Notes: generated by a model not told the origin, from the letters alone. A stretch of 64,000 nt of DNA from Anaerolineae bacterium (GCA_023954475.1 JAMLHW010000002.1:1-64000), one strand, 5' to 3'; positions 44,759-54,583 are shown, counted from the first letter of the stretch. Program-made: numbers and translations.

Positions 44759-46588
44759 CTAAATCGTTGCCGCTTCGACTGCCAGACCTTGCCTAAACTG
44801 CTTGTCATACAGTCGGCGATACAGACCATCGCCGCTACCCAGCAAATCAGCGTGTGTGCCCTGTTCGACGATGACGCCGTTTTCCAGCACCAAAACCCAG
44901 TCTGCGTTGATCACCGTGCTGAGGCGGTGGGCGATGACAAACGATGTGCGTCCCTGCATCAGGCGTTCCAGCGCTTCCTGCACCAGGCTTTCACTTTCGC
45001 TGTCGAGTGACGATGTCGCTTCGTCGAGGATCAAGATGCGCGGGTTTTTGAGAATGGCACGGGCAATGGCGACGCGTTGTCGCTGCCCGCCGCTGAGTTT
45101 GACGCCGCGCTCGCCGACCGCCGTTTCGTAGCCGTCGGGCAGGTCGTTGATGATGAAATCATGCGCATTGGCAGCCAGAGCAGCAGCTTCAACTTCGGAA
45201 CGCGTTGCGTCGAGCTTGCCGTAGAGGATGTTGGCGTAGACAGTATCGGAGAACAATATCGTTTCTTGCGGCACAATGCCGATTTGTTCGCGCAGACTGT
45301 GCAGTGTGACATCGCGGATATCGACATCGTCGATGGTAATCGCGCCTTCGCCGACGTCGTAGAAGCGTGGAATGAGGTTGACCAAGGTCGATTTGCCTGC
45401 ACCGCTGGGGCCGACAAGCGCGATGATTTGTCCTGAATCGGCCGAAAACGACACATCATTCAGCACAGCGACGTTGGGATTGTACTTGAACGACACCTTT
45501 TCAAACGCTACGTTGCCGACAACCGGCGGCAGTGGTTGTGCATCCGGCTTCTCCACAATGGTCGAAGGCGTATCCAGTAAACCAAAAACGCGTTCCGTCG
45601 CGCCCAATGCCGATTGAAACTGCGAATACAAGCCGGCAATCGATGCGATGGGTGTCGCGACCATCATTGTATAGACGAGGTACGCTACCAGATCGCCTGC
45701 AGTTAGCTTACCGTTGAGCACTTGCATGCTGCCAAACCACAGTGTCACCGTGATCGCGCCGAACGCCATAAAGCCGATGATCGGTCCCAGCGTGGCGCTG
45801 ATTTTGGCGCGGTGCATGGCGGCGTCAAACACGTCGATGACACGTGCCGAATAGCGTTCCAACTCGTAATCTTCGCGGGCAAATGATTTGACAATGCGAA
45901 TACCGGCAGTCGTTTCCTCGACGACGTTGGCGGCTTCAGCCAATGTGTCCTGAACAGCTCTGGATGCACGGCGTATCATTCGGCCGAGAAACACCATTGT
46001 CAACGTTATCACCGGAATGCCGATCAAAATGAGCAGCGTCAACTGCCAATCGAGGAAAAACAGCAGCATGGCAGCGCCGATCAGCGTCAATCCCTGGCGC
46101 AACAGGCCAACCAATGTTTCCGTAATCGCTGTTTGCAACTGGGCAACGTCATTAGTCAGGCGCGAAATGACTTCGCCGGTGCGATAGTCGGCGTAAAATT
46201 GCAGCGGCAGCTTCTGAATGTGGCTGTAGACCTGAATGCGTATATCCTTGACGGCATTTTCACCGACATAGGCCAGTGTAAGGCGATGGATAAAGCTGAA
46301 GATGGCCTGGATGATGAAGATGATGAAGAGGGCGATGACGAGTTGGTTGAGCAGTTGTCGGTCGTTTTGGACGAGGACAATGTCGACCAGCGTGCCAATG
46401 GCATAGGGTAAAATCAGGCCGAGGGCAACGCTGACGATCAGTGCCAGGATAGAAATGACCATCCATTTGGCATAGGGACGGACATATTGCAGCAGGCGTC
46501 GATAGGTGACGACATTCTCTTTTGTGATGGGTTCGCGTTTGGCATCGTTATCGGCCGAACGTCCTCTGAAACGGCGAAATACAGTCAT
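44759..46588 (-). CDS. ABC exporter, fused membrane and ATPase domains
   Basis: Of 609 aa from ATG 46588. Six-helix exporter domain (about 40-330), then ATPase with Walker A GPSGAGKST, Q-loop VPQETILF, signature [15 protein letters not shown], Walker B ILILDEATSSLD and H-loop IAHRLST. Typical homodimeric exporter of the MsbA/BmrA type; exports lipids or drugs. One gene, no partner half-transporter nearby. Three TCGGCCGA copies inside and one just upstream. Confidence 0.94.
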   Translation of the reverse strand: MTVFRRFRGRSADNDAKREPITKENVVTYRRLLQYVRPYAKWMVISILALIVSVALGLILPYAIGTLVDIVLVQNDRQLLNQLVIALFIIFIIQAIFSFIHRLTLAYVGENAVKDIRIQVYSHIQKLPLQFYADYRTGEVISRLTNDVAQLQTAITETLVGLLRQGLTLIGAAMLLFFLDWQLTLLILIGIPVITLTMVFLGRMIRRASRAVQDTLAEAANVVEETTAGIRIVKSFAREDYELERYSARVIDVFDAAMHRAKISATLGPIIGFMAFGAITVTLWFGSMQVLNGKLTAGDLVAYLVYTMMVATPIASIAGLYSQFQSALGATERVFGLLDTPSTIVEKPDAQPLPPVVGNVAFEKVSFKYNPNVAVLNDVSFSADSGQIIALVGPSGAGKSTLVNLIPRFYDVGEGAITIDDVDIRDVTLHSLREQIGIVPQETILFSDTVYANILYGKLDATRSEVEAAALAANAHDFIINDLPDGYETAVGERGVKLSGGQRQRVAIARAILKNPRILILDEATSSLDSESESLVQEALERLMQGRTSFVIAHRLSTVINADWVLVLENGVIVEQGTHADLLGSGDGLYRRLYDKQFRQGLAVEAATI

Positions 46589-46647
46589 AATAGTTCCGTT
46601 ATGGCACAAGCTGCCTGGCGCACATCATACAATTCGGCCGAAGCCTA

Positions 46648-47469
46648 TCAAGAAAAGGAAGAAAGCTGATTTTCGAGGGTGGCAATGTCGGACCTGTAGC
46701 GTTGTATCTCGTTTTGCAACTGCTGACGCACCTCATCCCACCATGCCAGGCCGTCCGCTTCCAGTTGTTGCGCGCGCCGCCACAGTTGGGCTGTGTTTTC
46801 GCGGCGCAGCGCCTGTAGCTGCTGTGCAGCCCGGCGCTGCCGACGTTTGCAGCTCAAAATCGCCTGGCGTAGCTGACGGATTTCCCGCGTTTCGCCGCCG
46901 CTGTAAGCGGCAACTGTGGCCGGATCGAGTTCGCCGGCCAATTCGCGCAGCGTCTGCATGTCGTGATTGGCGTAGGCGTTGTTGATGGTAGCCATGATCG
47001 ACGTGCTGTAGGCGCGTTCGGCCGTTCCGGCCGACAAATCGGGATGGAAGCGACGGGCTAACTCGCGGTAGAGACGTTTTTCGGCGTTGCGGTCATTTTC
47101 GGTTCCGGCTAATTCGTTCAGGAGTGTGGGATCAATCGCTTCGGCCGAATTGATTTCCGGTTCTGACCATGCTGCATCTTGCCAAAACGGGGCGTCATCG
47201 TCGTATTCAATCCCGTAATCGACGGCCTGCTGCTCCAATTGCAACCGGGTCAGCAATGTTTGCTTTTCCGAGCGCAAGTCGAGTAAATCGTCGATCCATT
47301 CGCCCAATTTGAGCCGACACTGCATCCGAAACGCGTTGATCGTTGCTTGTTCCGCGCCCAGCGCAGCTTCTGCATCACGCAAATCGCGTCGCGCGTTGCC
47401 CAGTTCCTCGCGCAATTGGTGCATGTGCTGCGACGCTTCGCGCACAGGCTGAATTTGACGGTTATGCAC
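46648..47469 (-). CDS. J-domain protein with flanking coiled coils
   Basis: About 273 aa if it starts at GTG 47469 (AGGA nine bases upstream); the frame is open to 47523, overlapping the CoA-transferase gene. An N-terminal coiled coil (about 5-85), then a J domain around 125-175 with HPD at 142-144 (LARRFHPDLS, NNAYANHDM), and a C-terminal coiled coil (about 195-270). J domains stimulate Hsp70 ATPase; the coiled coils would recruit clients or a partner. Not a classical DnaJ (no Gly/Phe or zinc region). Confidence 0.75.
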   Translation of the reverse strand: MHNRQIQPVREASQHMHQLREELGNARRDLRDAEAALGAEQATINAFRMQCRLKLGEWIDDLLDLRSEKQTLLTRLQLEQQAVDYGIEYDDDAPFWQDAAWSEPEINSAEAIDPTLLNELAGTENDRNAEKRLYRELARRFHPDLSAGTAERAYSTSIMATINNAYANHDMQTLRELAGELDPATVAAYSGGETREIRQLRQAILSCKRRQRRAAQQLQALRRENTAQLWRRAQQLEADGLAWWDEVRQQLQNEIQRYRSDIATLENQLSSFS

Positions 47470-47486
47470 GTCGACCGTGATCCTGT

Positions 47487-48401
47487 TTAAGCATAGCGGC
47501 CATAGTTGACCGGTTCTGCCCACAAATCGCCGGGCGCGAGCTGGTCGATCCGCTCTTGCCCCAGTTTAGCCAGATAGGCGGCGCGGTCGGCGACTCCGTA
47601 AACCCATTCGTCGAGCCACGCTGCCGTCGTCGCTTCGTTGCGTGAGATGGTGTCCCATGCCAGATAATCGACATTGTCGCGATCATAATAACCCTGTACA
47701 TAACTGGGATGCGCCCCGTACGGCTCGACGACAACGGCATCGACGACCAGCCCGGGAATCAAGGTGCGGTTGGGGTCTTTGCGGATAACTGTTTCATCGA
47801 CCAGTTCTTCAACGACAATGATGACGTGTTCGGCCGAAAATGCCACTTCCTTTTGCATACCGAGCAAGCCCCACAACTGCGTGTTGCCTGCTTCGTCGGC
47901 GCGTTGCGCATGCAATATGGCGACATCCGGCTTGATGGGAGGCACGACCGCAATCGGGCCGGAACCGTACGGATCATCGACAAATTGAATGCGTTCATTG
48001 GCTGCCGGCATATCGCTGCCGGTATAGCTGCGTAAAGGGAAAAACGGCATGTTGCCGGCTCCGGCAATGTAGCGCCCGACCATACCGAAATGGGAGTATT
48101 CTTCAATTTCGAGCGGTCGCGGAATGCTTTTTTCGACGGCGCGACGGATGCAGTGCAGACTGCCGACGCCGGGATTGCCCAAATAGCTGAAAACTAGTTT
48201 GCGTGCTACTCCGGCAGCAATCATCTGATCGTAGACGAGATCGGGTGTCATACGCACCAATGTCAAATCCCGTTTGCGCTGGCGAATAATCTCGTGCGCT
48301 GCCGCGAAACAAATAAATGCCGTAAACCCTTCGATGGCAACCGACGCACCGTCGTGCACGTACCGGTTAATAGCCGTTTGCATGTCGAGTAACTTAGTCA
48401 T
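47487..48401 (-). CDS. Family I CoA-transferase subunit A (glutaconate-type), orphan
   Basis: Of 304 aa. GASVAIEGFTAFICFAAAHEI, then LTLVRMTPDLVYDQMIAAG, FSYLGNPGVGSLHCIRRAVE and EPYGAHPS follow the GctA/IpdA alpha subunit. In two-subunit enzymes the catalytic Glu sits in the beta subunit; no beta subunit gene is present in this window. Partner may be elsewhere, or the protein acts alone. GGAG eight bases upstream of ATG. Confidence 0.82.
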   Translation of the reverse strand: MTKLLDMQTAINRYVHDGASVAIEGFTAFICFAAAHEIIRQRKRDLTLVRMTPDLVYDQMIAAGVARKLVFSYLGNPGVGSLHCIRRAVEKSIPRPLEIEEYSHFGMVGRYIAGAGNMPFFPLRSYTGSDMPAANERIQFVDDPYGSGPIAVVPPIKPDVAILHAQRADEAGNTQLWGLLGMQKEVAFSAEHVIIVVEELVDETVIRKDPNRTLIPGLVVDAVVVEPYGAHPSYVQGYYDRDNVDYLAWDTISRNEATTAAWLDEWVYGVADRAAYLAKLGQERIDQLAPGDLWAEPVNYGRYA

Positions 48402-48423
48402 ATTATTTCTCCGCCTTCCGCCT

Positions 48424-49833
48424 TTACTCCAGCGTCAATGTGCCCCAACTGGTGGGATCGAGCCAACGGCGACCGGCCACGTGTGAGAGCATCAATTCCT
48501 GTTTGGCTGTGCCGGGATCATCATTGTCATTGATGCTCAAAGCGGCACCGATGGTCATGCCGGGCGTTGCATTGACGCCAATGTCTGTCCAGGGAATGGC
48601 AATTTCCAACGTGTAGCCGTTGCTTTGTTGGACGGCGGCAACTCGTGCAGTTGTGCCGGGTGCATCGCTCATCAATCCGTTGCCATCTCCCTGAAAACGG
48701 AAAATGCCGGGCGCGATTCGGCCGAAATCACCGGCCGATACCACATATTGAAAGTCATCCTCGCTGATTTCCCGACCATAATCAGCTTCGATATCTGTAT
48801 CAAATTGCAATTCGATGCTGTCGCCGAGATAAGCAGATTTTGCCTCTTGCGTTTGGACGTGCGTGTCATCGAAGACACGTACAGCCAGGTAGAAGTGTTC
48901 GTCATCCCATGCCAACTGCCACGCCGAATCGATGTCCATCGACCCATCCCAACTATCTTCGCGTTCAGCCACAAACGGAGCCGCATAGACAATTTCGGCC
49001 GACCAGTCGTCCAGATTGCCATCAATAGCCAGCGGTGTTGTAACCCGTTTGGCGATGACATCCGGTGTCGTCACAGTTGGCGTTTCGGCTGTCGGCTCGG
49101 TCGCTAGGGTGACAGTCGGGGCGGGATCGGCGTCTGAGGTCGCCGTGGCAGCCGGTTCATCAGTTGCATCAGAAATCGATGAGATCGCTGTCGGGAGCGG
49201 AGCCGGATTGAGTATGGAGGCAAAGTTGTTGTAGGCGATAATGGTGATGCCGGAGCAGGCGAACAACACAGCGGCCAGCACCAGAGCAACGATGATCCAT
49301 CCTGAGGGTCGCTTGCGTTGTTTTGTTGCCGATGGTGGTGTAGTCGTTGCGGCAGGCTGCACGGATGCGGGTTTTGGCGGTGGTGCGCTGATCGCTTTGG
49401 GTTGCAGCGGCATTTGTTGTGCCCACAATTCCAGTTCGCGCCCGTCGACGAGATCGATAGGGATGTTAGTTGACCAAGTTTCCGTTTCGGCCGAAAAGCG
49501 TCCTGTCGTGATCGCGGCAGCCTGCTGTGCCTCGTTGTGTATCATCGTGCTGTACAAATCAGTTAGCACGAGTTGTTCCACTATCTCCAGACCCGGCAAA
49601 CATTCGACAACGGTGACTTGTGGCCCATCGCGCAGCAGCAAGTCGACACCGCCCGTTTCCGGTGGCCAGGCACGATAAACAGTGTAGCCTGACTGCTGGT
49701 AGAGATGACCGCAAAACAAGACGAATTGTTCGGCCGATAATCCGGCAATGGCATCGGCCGAACGGATAGTCGCAAAGAAATTGCGCTGTGTCTCGCTCAG
49801 TTGCAGCAGGTGAAACTGTTTTTTCTCGGTCAT
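48424..49833 (-). CDS. Membrane protein: degenerate restriction-endonuclease-like domain, TM, CBM9-like domain
   Basis: Of 469 aa from ATG 49833. Residues about 32-145 look like an Mrr/PD-(D/E)xK fold (FVLFCGHLYQQSGYTVYRAW, GGVDLLLRDGPQVTVVECL): Asp64 and Glu77 are present but the catalytic Lys after E-x is Leu79, so probably inactive. A Pro/Thr linker, one membrane helix (about 180-200), a Ser/Thr/Ala-rich extracellular linker, then a CBM9/DOMON-like beta-sandwich (about 270-469: LAIDGNLDDWSAEI, WDDEHFYLAVRVFDDTH, ALSINDNDDPG). The intracellular fold and extracellular sugar-binding-type module suggest a transmembrane sensor; inference. Four TCGGCCGA copies in the N-terminal half plus two later. 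Confidence 0.7.
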   Translation of the reverse strand: MTEKKQFHLLQLSETQRNFFATIRSADAIAGLSAEQFVLFCGHLYQQSGYTVYRAWPPETGGVDLLLRDGPQVTVVECLPGLEIVEQLVLTDLYSTMIHNEAQQAAAITTGRFSAETETWSTNIPIDLVDGRELELWAQQMPLQPKAISAPPPKPASVQPAATTTPPSATKQRKRPSGWIIVALVLAAVLFACSGITIIAYNNFASILNPAPLPTAISSISDATDEPAATATSDADPAPTVTLATEPTAETPTVTTPDVIAKRVTTPLAIDGNLDDWSAEIVYAAPFVAEREDSWDGSMDIDSAWQLAWDDEHFYLAVRVFDDTHVQTQEAKSAYLGDSIELQFDTDIEADYGREISEDDFQYVVSAGDFGRIAPGIFRFQGDGNGLMSDAPGTTARVAAVQQSNGYTLEIAIPWTDIGVNATPGMTIGAALSINDNDDPGTAKQELMLSHVAGRRWLDPTSWGTLTLE

Positions 49834-49889
49834 CTGTTTGTTACAAGGCAGCGCTTTACCAGCCAATCGCCGTCAAAATTCATTGCGGA

Positions 49890-51446
49890 CTACGACACGA
49901 TCGTGTGGCTTTGTTCCCGCATGTATTGTTGCAAATAGTAGTGGCTTCCTGCCGCTTTGCTGGTGCCTGTGCTGCCTTTCCAGCCGCCAAACGCCTGATA
50001 ACCGGGCCACGCGCCTGTTGTCGCGCCTGCCGGTCGGTTAATGTACAACACACCGGCTTCAATGTGATTCAGGAACCAGTCGATCTCCTCTTCATCCTCA
50101 CTGAACAAACCAGCCGTCAAGCCTAGCGGAATGTCATTGGCGCGTGCCATCGCCTCATTGCGATCGGTAAACGTCGCAACTTTGACAATGGGTAGAAACA
50201 ATTCCGTTTTCCACAACGGATGATCGTCCGGCAGATCGGTGACGATGGTCGGCGTGACGTAATAGCCGTTCATGTCCAATGTCTTGCCGCCCGTGAGGAT
50301 CGTGCCGGACTCCGCCAGTTGCCCGACCCATTTCTGATAGTTCTCGTAGGCAGTGGCGTTGATGACCGGTCCGATGTAGTTGGCTTTGTCGGTGGGATCA
50401 CCGACGTTGATGTTTTCGGTGAGCACCAGTAACTTGCTCAGGAATTCATCCTTGACCGATTCATGGACGAAGACGCGGGAGCAAGCGGAGCATTTTTGAC
50501 CGGACAAACCAAATGCTGAGCGCATGACGCCAATAGCGGCTTTATCGAGATCGGCATTTTCGGTGATGATGGTCGGATTTTTGCCACCTAATTCGAGAAT
50601 TACCGGCCGATTGTACGTGCCGGCAGCACCGAAGCTACGCAGGATGCTCATGCCGACGTTGTAGCTGCCGGTAAATGTGATGCCGGCTACGTCAGGGTTG
50701 GCAACCAGCGCTTTACCGGGGCCTTCCGCGCCGGTGACGAAGTTGAAAACGCCTGTTGGCAGACCGGCGTCGACAAAGCACATGTCGATGAGCCAACTGG
50801 TGTAGGGGGAGTCTTCGGCCGGTTTGTGGACGACCGTATTGCCGGCGACGAGGGCAGCGCCGCATGGCCCGGCCGATAGCGCTGCGGGGAAGTTGAATGG
50901 TGAAATGACCCCCCAGACGCCGAATGGCTTGAGCACGCTGCGGTTATGGACGTTGTCGCTGGGGCTGTTCATCTTGTGGAGAAAGCCTTGATGTTCTTCG
51001 AGTGCGTCGCAGCAGTACCGGATGAGATCAGCCGATTCTTCCACGTCTCCCAGTGCTTCCAGCCTGTTTTTGCCGACTTCGATGCTGAGTACAGCACCGA
51101 TTTCGAAGACGCGCTCACTGATCAAATCGGCGACTTGACGCAACAACGCGACGCGCTCTTGCCACGAAGTCGCGCTCCAAGCAGGAAAAGCAGCTTTGGC
51201 GGCGGTGACGGCGTCGTTTACATCGGCTGCGCTGCCTTCGTAGAATGTGCCCATGTGCAAATCCAGATCGGTGGGGCTGACTTTCTCAAAGGTTGTGCCG
51301 GACGTGCGTTGTTCTCCGTTGATGTAGAACGGGAACGTACCGCCGAAGTTGGCTTTGACGCGTGCGACTGTTTCTTCGAACAGGCGATCAACTTCGGGGT
51401 TAGGACTGGCGAAGGTTTGGTAGGTGATTTTGAATTTCTGTGCCAT
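49890..51446 (-). CDS. L-glutamate gamma-semialdehyde (1-pyrroline-5-carboxylate) dehydrogenase
   Basis: Of 518 aa from ATG 51446 (GGAG seven bases upstream). Aldehyde dehydrogenase fold with general base Glu285 (ILELGGKN) and nucleophile Cys319 (GQKCSACSR). The ISPFNFPAAL, GSYNVGMSIL and C-terminal AWPGYQAFGGWKGSTGTSKAAG segments fit the RocA/PruA group that finishes proline and arginine degradation. No proline dehydrogenase gene is adjacent. No TCGGCCGA copy, unusual for its length. Confidence 0.88.
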   Translation of the reverse strand: MAQKFKITYQTFASPNPEVDRLFEETVARVKANFGGTFPFYINGEQRTSGTTFEKVSPTDLDLHMGTFYEGSAADVNDAVTAAKAAFPAWSATSWQERVALLRQVADLISERVFEIGAVLSIEVGKNRLEALGDVEESADLIRYCCDALEEHQGFLHKMNSPSDNVHNRSVLKPFGVWGVISPFNFPAALSAGPCGAALVAGNTVVHKPAEDSPYTSWLIDMCFVDAGLPTGVFNFVTGAEGPGKALVANPDVAGITFTGSYNVGMSILRSFGAAGTYNRPVILELGGKNPTIITENADLDKAAIGVMRSAFGLSGQKCSACSRVFVHESVKDEFLSKLLVLTENINVGDPTDKANYIGPVINATAYENYQKWVGQLAESGTILTGGKTLDMNGYYVTPTIVTDLPDDHPLWKTELFLPIVKVATFTDRNEAMARANDIPLGLTAGLFSEDEEEIDWFLNHIEAGVLYINRPAGATTGAWPGYQAFGGWKGSTGTSKAAGSHYYLQQYMREQSHTIVS

Positions 51447-51618
51447 GTACGGTCTCCTTGGAATGGTCACGTTGCTGTCGTGTGAGCTATCTGACAGGTG
51501 AAAATGTGCGCGGCGCCTTGCAGAGCACCGACTATCAATTATACCGTACCTACGGATGGCGTGCAGTTGTAGAATGAGTAAAAAATGTAAGTGGTTGGTG
51601 GTGTTTTCGGCCGAATCG

Positions 51619-51966
51619 TCACTCAGTCGAACGTCCGTCCTGATGCATCATTGCCTGCAAATCGTCGCGATGGGGAGATTGCATGGGAACGCCCAGCCGG
51701 TACGCAGCAGAACTGAGCGCATGAGCAGTCACCGGGCCTACGATGAGTAGCAAGGCGATTAGGACCAGCACCTTGCTCCATGCGCCTGACGTAACCAGCG
51801 CAGTTGCACTCAACAGCAATACCACGCCGAACACGCCTACTTTCCCGGTTGCGTGCAGCCGCGTGTACACATCGGGCAACCGATGAAACCCGATGACACC
51901 AATCACGGTAAATGCCGTGCCAATCGTGATGGCGATGATCGCTAAAATTTCAAGTATCGTTGTCAT
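51619..51966 (-). CDS. mrpG: Mrp-type Na+/H+ antiporter subunit G
   Basis: Of 115 aa, three membrane helices; GFHRLPDVYTRLHATGKVG is the MnhG/PhaG signature. Last gene of the Mrp operon, 19 bp from mrpF. Confidence 0.9.
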   Translation of the reverse strand: MTTILEILAIIAITIGTAFTVIGVIGFHRLPDVYTRLHATGKVGVFGVVLLLSATALVTSGAWSKVLVLIALLLIVGPVTAHALSSAAYRLGVPMQSPHRDDLQAMMHQDGRSTE

Positions 51967-51984
51967 ATTGTTATTGCTCTCTGG

Positions 51985-52260
51985 TTAGAACATCCGGCGA
52001 TCGGCCGCATAGCGGGCAAAGGCAATGATGCCGATGAAGCTCAACGCCGCCAGACCAAGCGCAACGTCGAGGAATAGATTGCTGCGCTCGATGAGTGTTA
52101 TCAATACCAGCACACTGAGAACGAGCGTGCCGACCAGTTCGCTGGCCAGTAGCCGATCAATCGGATTTTCGCCATTCCAGACGCGCCAGATGGCGTAACT
52201 CAACAAGACAGTATGGATTCCGAGCGAGATGTATGCAACGATCAGTAAGAGCTCTGTCAT
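51985..52260 (-). CDS. mrpF: Mrp-type Na+/H+ antiporter subunit F
   Basis: Of 91 aa, three membrane helices; WRVWNGENPIDRLLASELVGT is the MnhF/PhaF pattern. Its ATG overlaps the mrpE stop by one base (TGATG). Confidence 0.9.
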   Translation of the reverse strand: MTELLLIVAYISLGIHTVLLSYAIWRVWNGENPIDRLLASELVGTLVLSVLVLITLIERSNLFLDVALGLAALSFIGIIAFARYAADRRMF

Positions 52261-52742
52261 CAGGCGGTAATTTCCTCCAGTTGGTGAACGCGATCGGCCT
52301 GACTTTGCGCTGATTCGTTGAGCGTTACTTTGACATCGAGTGTGTGCGTGTACAAGGTGCCATCACTGCCTATCTCGACGACAAGTTCGCCCGGTGTCAG
52401 GGTAATGGCTTCGGCGCTAACCGTTGTGATCCATTCCTGGTCGGTCTGATCGGGTATGGCGATGATGCCTTGCTGGATATCTAGGCGGGGCTGTAGCACG
52501 AGACGCGCTACTTGCAGGCCGCTGACTATCAAATCCCACAGAACGGTGAGGACAAAAGTGGTGCCTGTGATTGCTGCATGCGGTAGATTTCGCCAGGCAA
52601 TGTGGGAAGGATTCGGCCGAATCAGAACGACCACACCCATCGCGATGAATACTCCCAGTATCCAATTTAGCGGCTCAGCGTTAGCTGTCAGTGCAACATA
52701 CATAAGCGTCAGAACGACGATCCACTTCAAACGTCCGATCAT
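52260..52742 (-). CDS. mrpE: Mrp-type Na+/H+ antiporter subunit E
   Basis: Of 160 aa. Two to three N-terminal membrane helices and a cytosolic tail; WDLIVSGLQVARLVLQP and ITLTPGELVVEIGSDGTLYTH are MnhE features. Four-base ATGA overlap with mrpD. Confidence 0.9.
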   Translation of the reverse strand: MIGRLKWIVVLTLMYVALTANAEPLNWILGVFIAMGVVVLIRPNPSHIAWRNLPHAAITGTTFVLTVLWDLIVSGLQVARLVLQPRLDIQQGIIAIPDQTDQEWITTVSAEAITLTPGELVVEIGSDGTLYTHTLDVKVTLNESAQSQADRVHQLEEITA

Positions 52743-54244
52743 GGTACCTCCGTCAAGACAAACCCGTTACCGATGACCGCTTCAATGTAAGTGCTTGGGT
52801 TTTCCAGCCAGGTAGCTGTATCGGTTGCCAGTGCCACCAGTGGTTCTGCCCACAAGCCGAGTACGAGGACGAGCAGAATCAGCAGCGCCGGTGCAATTAG
52901 CAGGTCGCCTTTTTTCGATTTGCCTGGCGTTGCAGGTGCAACAAACCAGACGCGCATGAACGCGCGTATCGTGTAGATCAGCGTCAAAATGGCGGCGACG
53001 CCGATGATCAGGAGTGAGACGTATTCTGTGCCGACAATGCCGCTGTTAAAGAGCAGCATTTTGCTGATAAATCCGTTGGTTGGTGGAATACCTGCCAGAC
53101 CAAGTGCGCCGATAAAGAACAGGACACCCATGAACGGGAACTGTTTGCCGACACCGGTGATGATGTTGAAATCGGCCGATTTGACCGGTGCACGACTGGC
53201 AATGGCGCCGGCCAGCATTAGCATGGCTGCCTTGATCAGCGCGTGATTAAACGCGAAAACCAGAGCAGCAGCCAGCGCAAGTGGCGTTCCCCAGCCGATG
53301 CCGACTAAAATGAAACCAAGTTGGGCGATCGTTGAATAGGCCAACATGCGCTTGGCATTATGCGTGCCGATAGCGGCCAGGCCACCGTAGACGATGCCAA
53401 TGACACCGGCCACCAGCAGCACCATCTGAATTTGCGGCGCCTGATCGACATACAGCAGTGTCGTCAAGCGCAAGAAGCCATAAATACCGAGTTTGACCAC
53501 GACGGAAGACAGTGTGGCGCTCACCGGCGTCGGCGCTGCGGCGTGGAAGTCGGGTTGCCAGAAATGGAAGGGAACTGTGGCTGATTTTGCCATAAATGTT
53601 GCCAGCAGCAAGCCGAGGGCAATGAGGGCGAGTGGTGTGGTTTCGGCCGAAATTGCCACTCCCAATTGAGCCATATTCAGCGTACCGTAGCTGATATACA
53701 ATACACCGCAGGCCAGCAGCAAAAAGGCAGCCGCCAGCAAGCTCATGTAGAAATACTTGAACGCCGCCTCCGTGCCGAAACGATCATCGGCAATGGCCGT
53801 CAAGATTGTGCCAGAAACGACGAGCAATTCGGCAAATACAAACAGATTGAACAAGTCTCCTGTGAGAAAGGCGCCACTCAGTCCAACGGTCAACATGAGG
53901 AAAACCGGATAGAATGTCGGGTATGTCGTTACCTGGTCATTGCAGCCCAGCGCATAGACAAAGCCAAGTGTCAGCACCAACTGCGCCATCAGCACCATGA
54001 AGGCAGCTAATTGGTCTCCGACAAGCGTGATGCCAAATGGTATGTTGTCTGTCACCCAGCCACCAACATGATACACTTGGGCTTCGCCGGTGGTTGTTAC
54101 TGTCCAGAGGAGTAGGGCGCTGGCCGCCAAACTGATTGCCATCAAGCCGACTGCCATCCAGCCACGCACGGTACGTGGCAGCAGTAGCAGCAGGAGTGCG
54201 CCAGCAAACGGAATGAGAATCGGTAATATCGTGAGATTATTCAT
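52739..54244 (-). CDS. mrpD: Mrp-type Na+/H+ antiporter subunit D
   Basis: Of 501 aa, about 14 membrane helices, homologous to complex I subunits NuoM/N. Proton-path residues visible: the Glu in FVFAELLVVSG and Lys in ATFMAKSATVPFHFWQPDFH, plus AFNHALIKAAMLMLAG. Required with A for ion transport. Two TCGGCCGA copies. Confidence 0.93.
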   Translation of the reverse strand: MNNLTILPILIPFAGALLLLLLPRTVRGWMAVGLMAISLAASALLLWTVTTTGEAQVYHVGGWVTDNIPFGITLVGDQLAAFMVLMAQLVLTLGFVYALGCNDQVTTYPTFYPVFLMLTVGLSGAFLTGDLFNLFVFAELLVVSGTILTAIADDRFGTEAAFKYFYMSLLAAAFLLLACGVLYISYGTLNMAQLGVAISAETTPLALIALGLLLATFMAKSATVPFHFWQPDFHAAAPTPVSATLSSVVVKLGIYGFLRLTTLLYVDQAPQIQMVLLVAGVIGIVYGGLAAIGTHNAKRMLAYSTIAQLGFILVGIGWGTPLALAAALVFAFNHALIKAAMLMLAGAIASRAPVKSADFNIITGVGKQFPFMGVLFFIGALGLAGIPPTNGFISKMLLFNSGIVGTEYVSLLIIGVAAILTLIYTIRAFMRVWFVAPATPGKSKKGDLLIAPALLILLVLVLGLWAEPLVALATDTATWLENPSTYIEAVIGNGFVLTEVP

Positions 54245-54249
54245 GCTTT

Positions 54250-54582
54250 CTAATGTTTCAGGTTATCGATCTCATCGAGATTGCCTGTTTGGTAGCGTGC
54301 CGAAATGATGTAGAGCATGGCAAGAATAAATGCCAGCCCACCCATGCTAATGACGATTGCGGTTAGCACCAATGCCTGCGGCAATGGATCGACCTGCGTT
54401 TCGGTAACGGTGCTGTAGGCTGGTCCTGTGCCGTTACTATTTCCGGCGGTCAGCAAGAAAAGATTGATGGCGCTTCCAAGCAGAATGACGCCAATAGCGG
54501 AGCGAATGACGTTGCGTTGCAGCATCTGGTACAAAGCGATGCCAAACAGCGTGCCGATTCCAATGGCAATAATCAATATCAT
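54250..54582 (-). CDS. mrpC: Mrp-type Na+/H+ antiporter subunit C
   Basis: Of 110 aa from ATG 54582 (GAGG eight bases upstream; the longer frame overlaps mrpAB). NuoK-like, three membrane helices: GIALYQMLQRNVIRSAIGVILL and DPLPQALVLTAIVISMGGLA are the MnhC motifs. One base after the mrpAB stop. Confidence 0.92.
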   Translation of the reverse strand: MILIIAIGIGTLFGIALYQMLQRNVIRSAIGVILLGSAINLFLLTAGNSNGTGPAYSTVTETQVDPLPQALVLTAIVISMGGLAFILAMLYIISARYQTGNLDEIDNLKH

Positions 54583-54583
54583 G

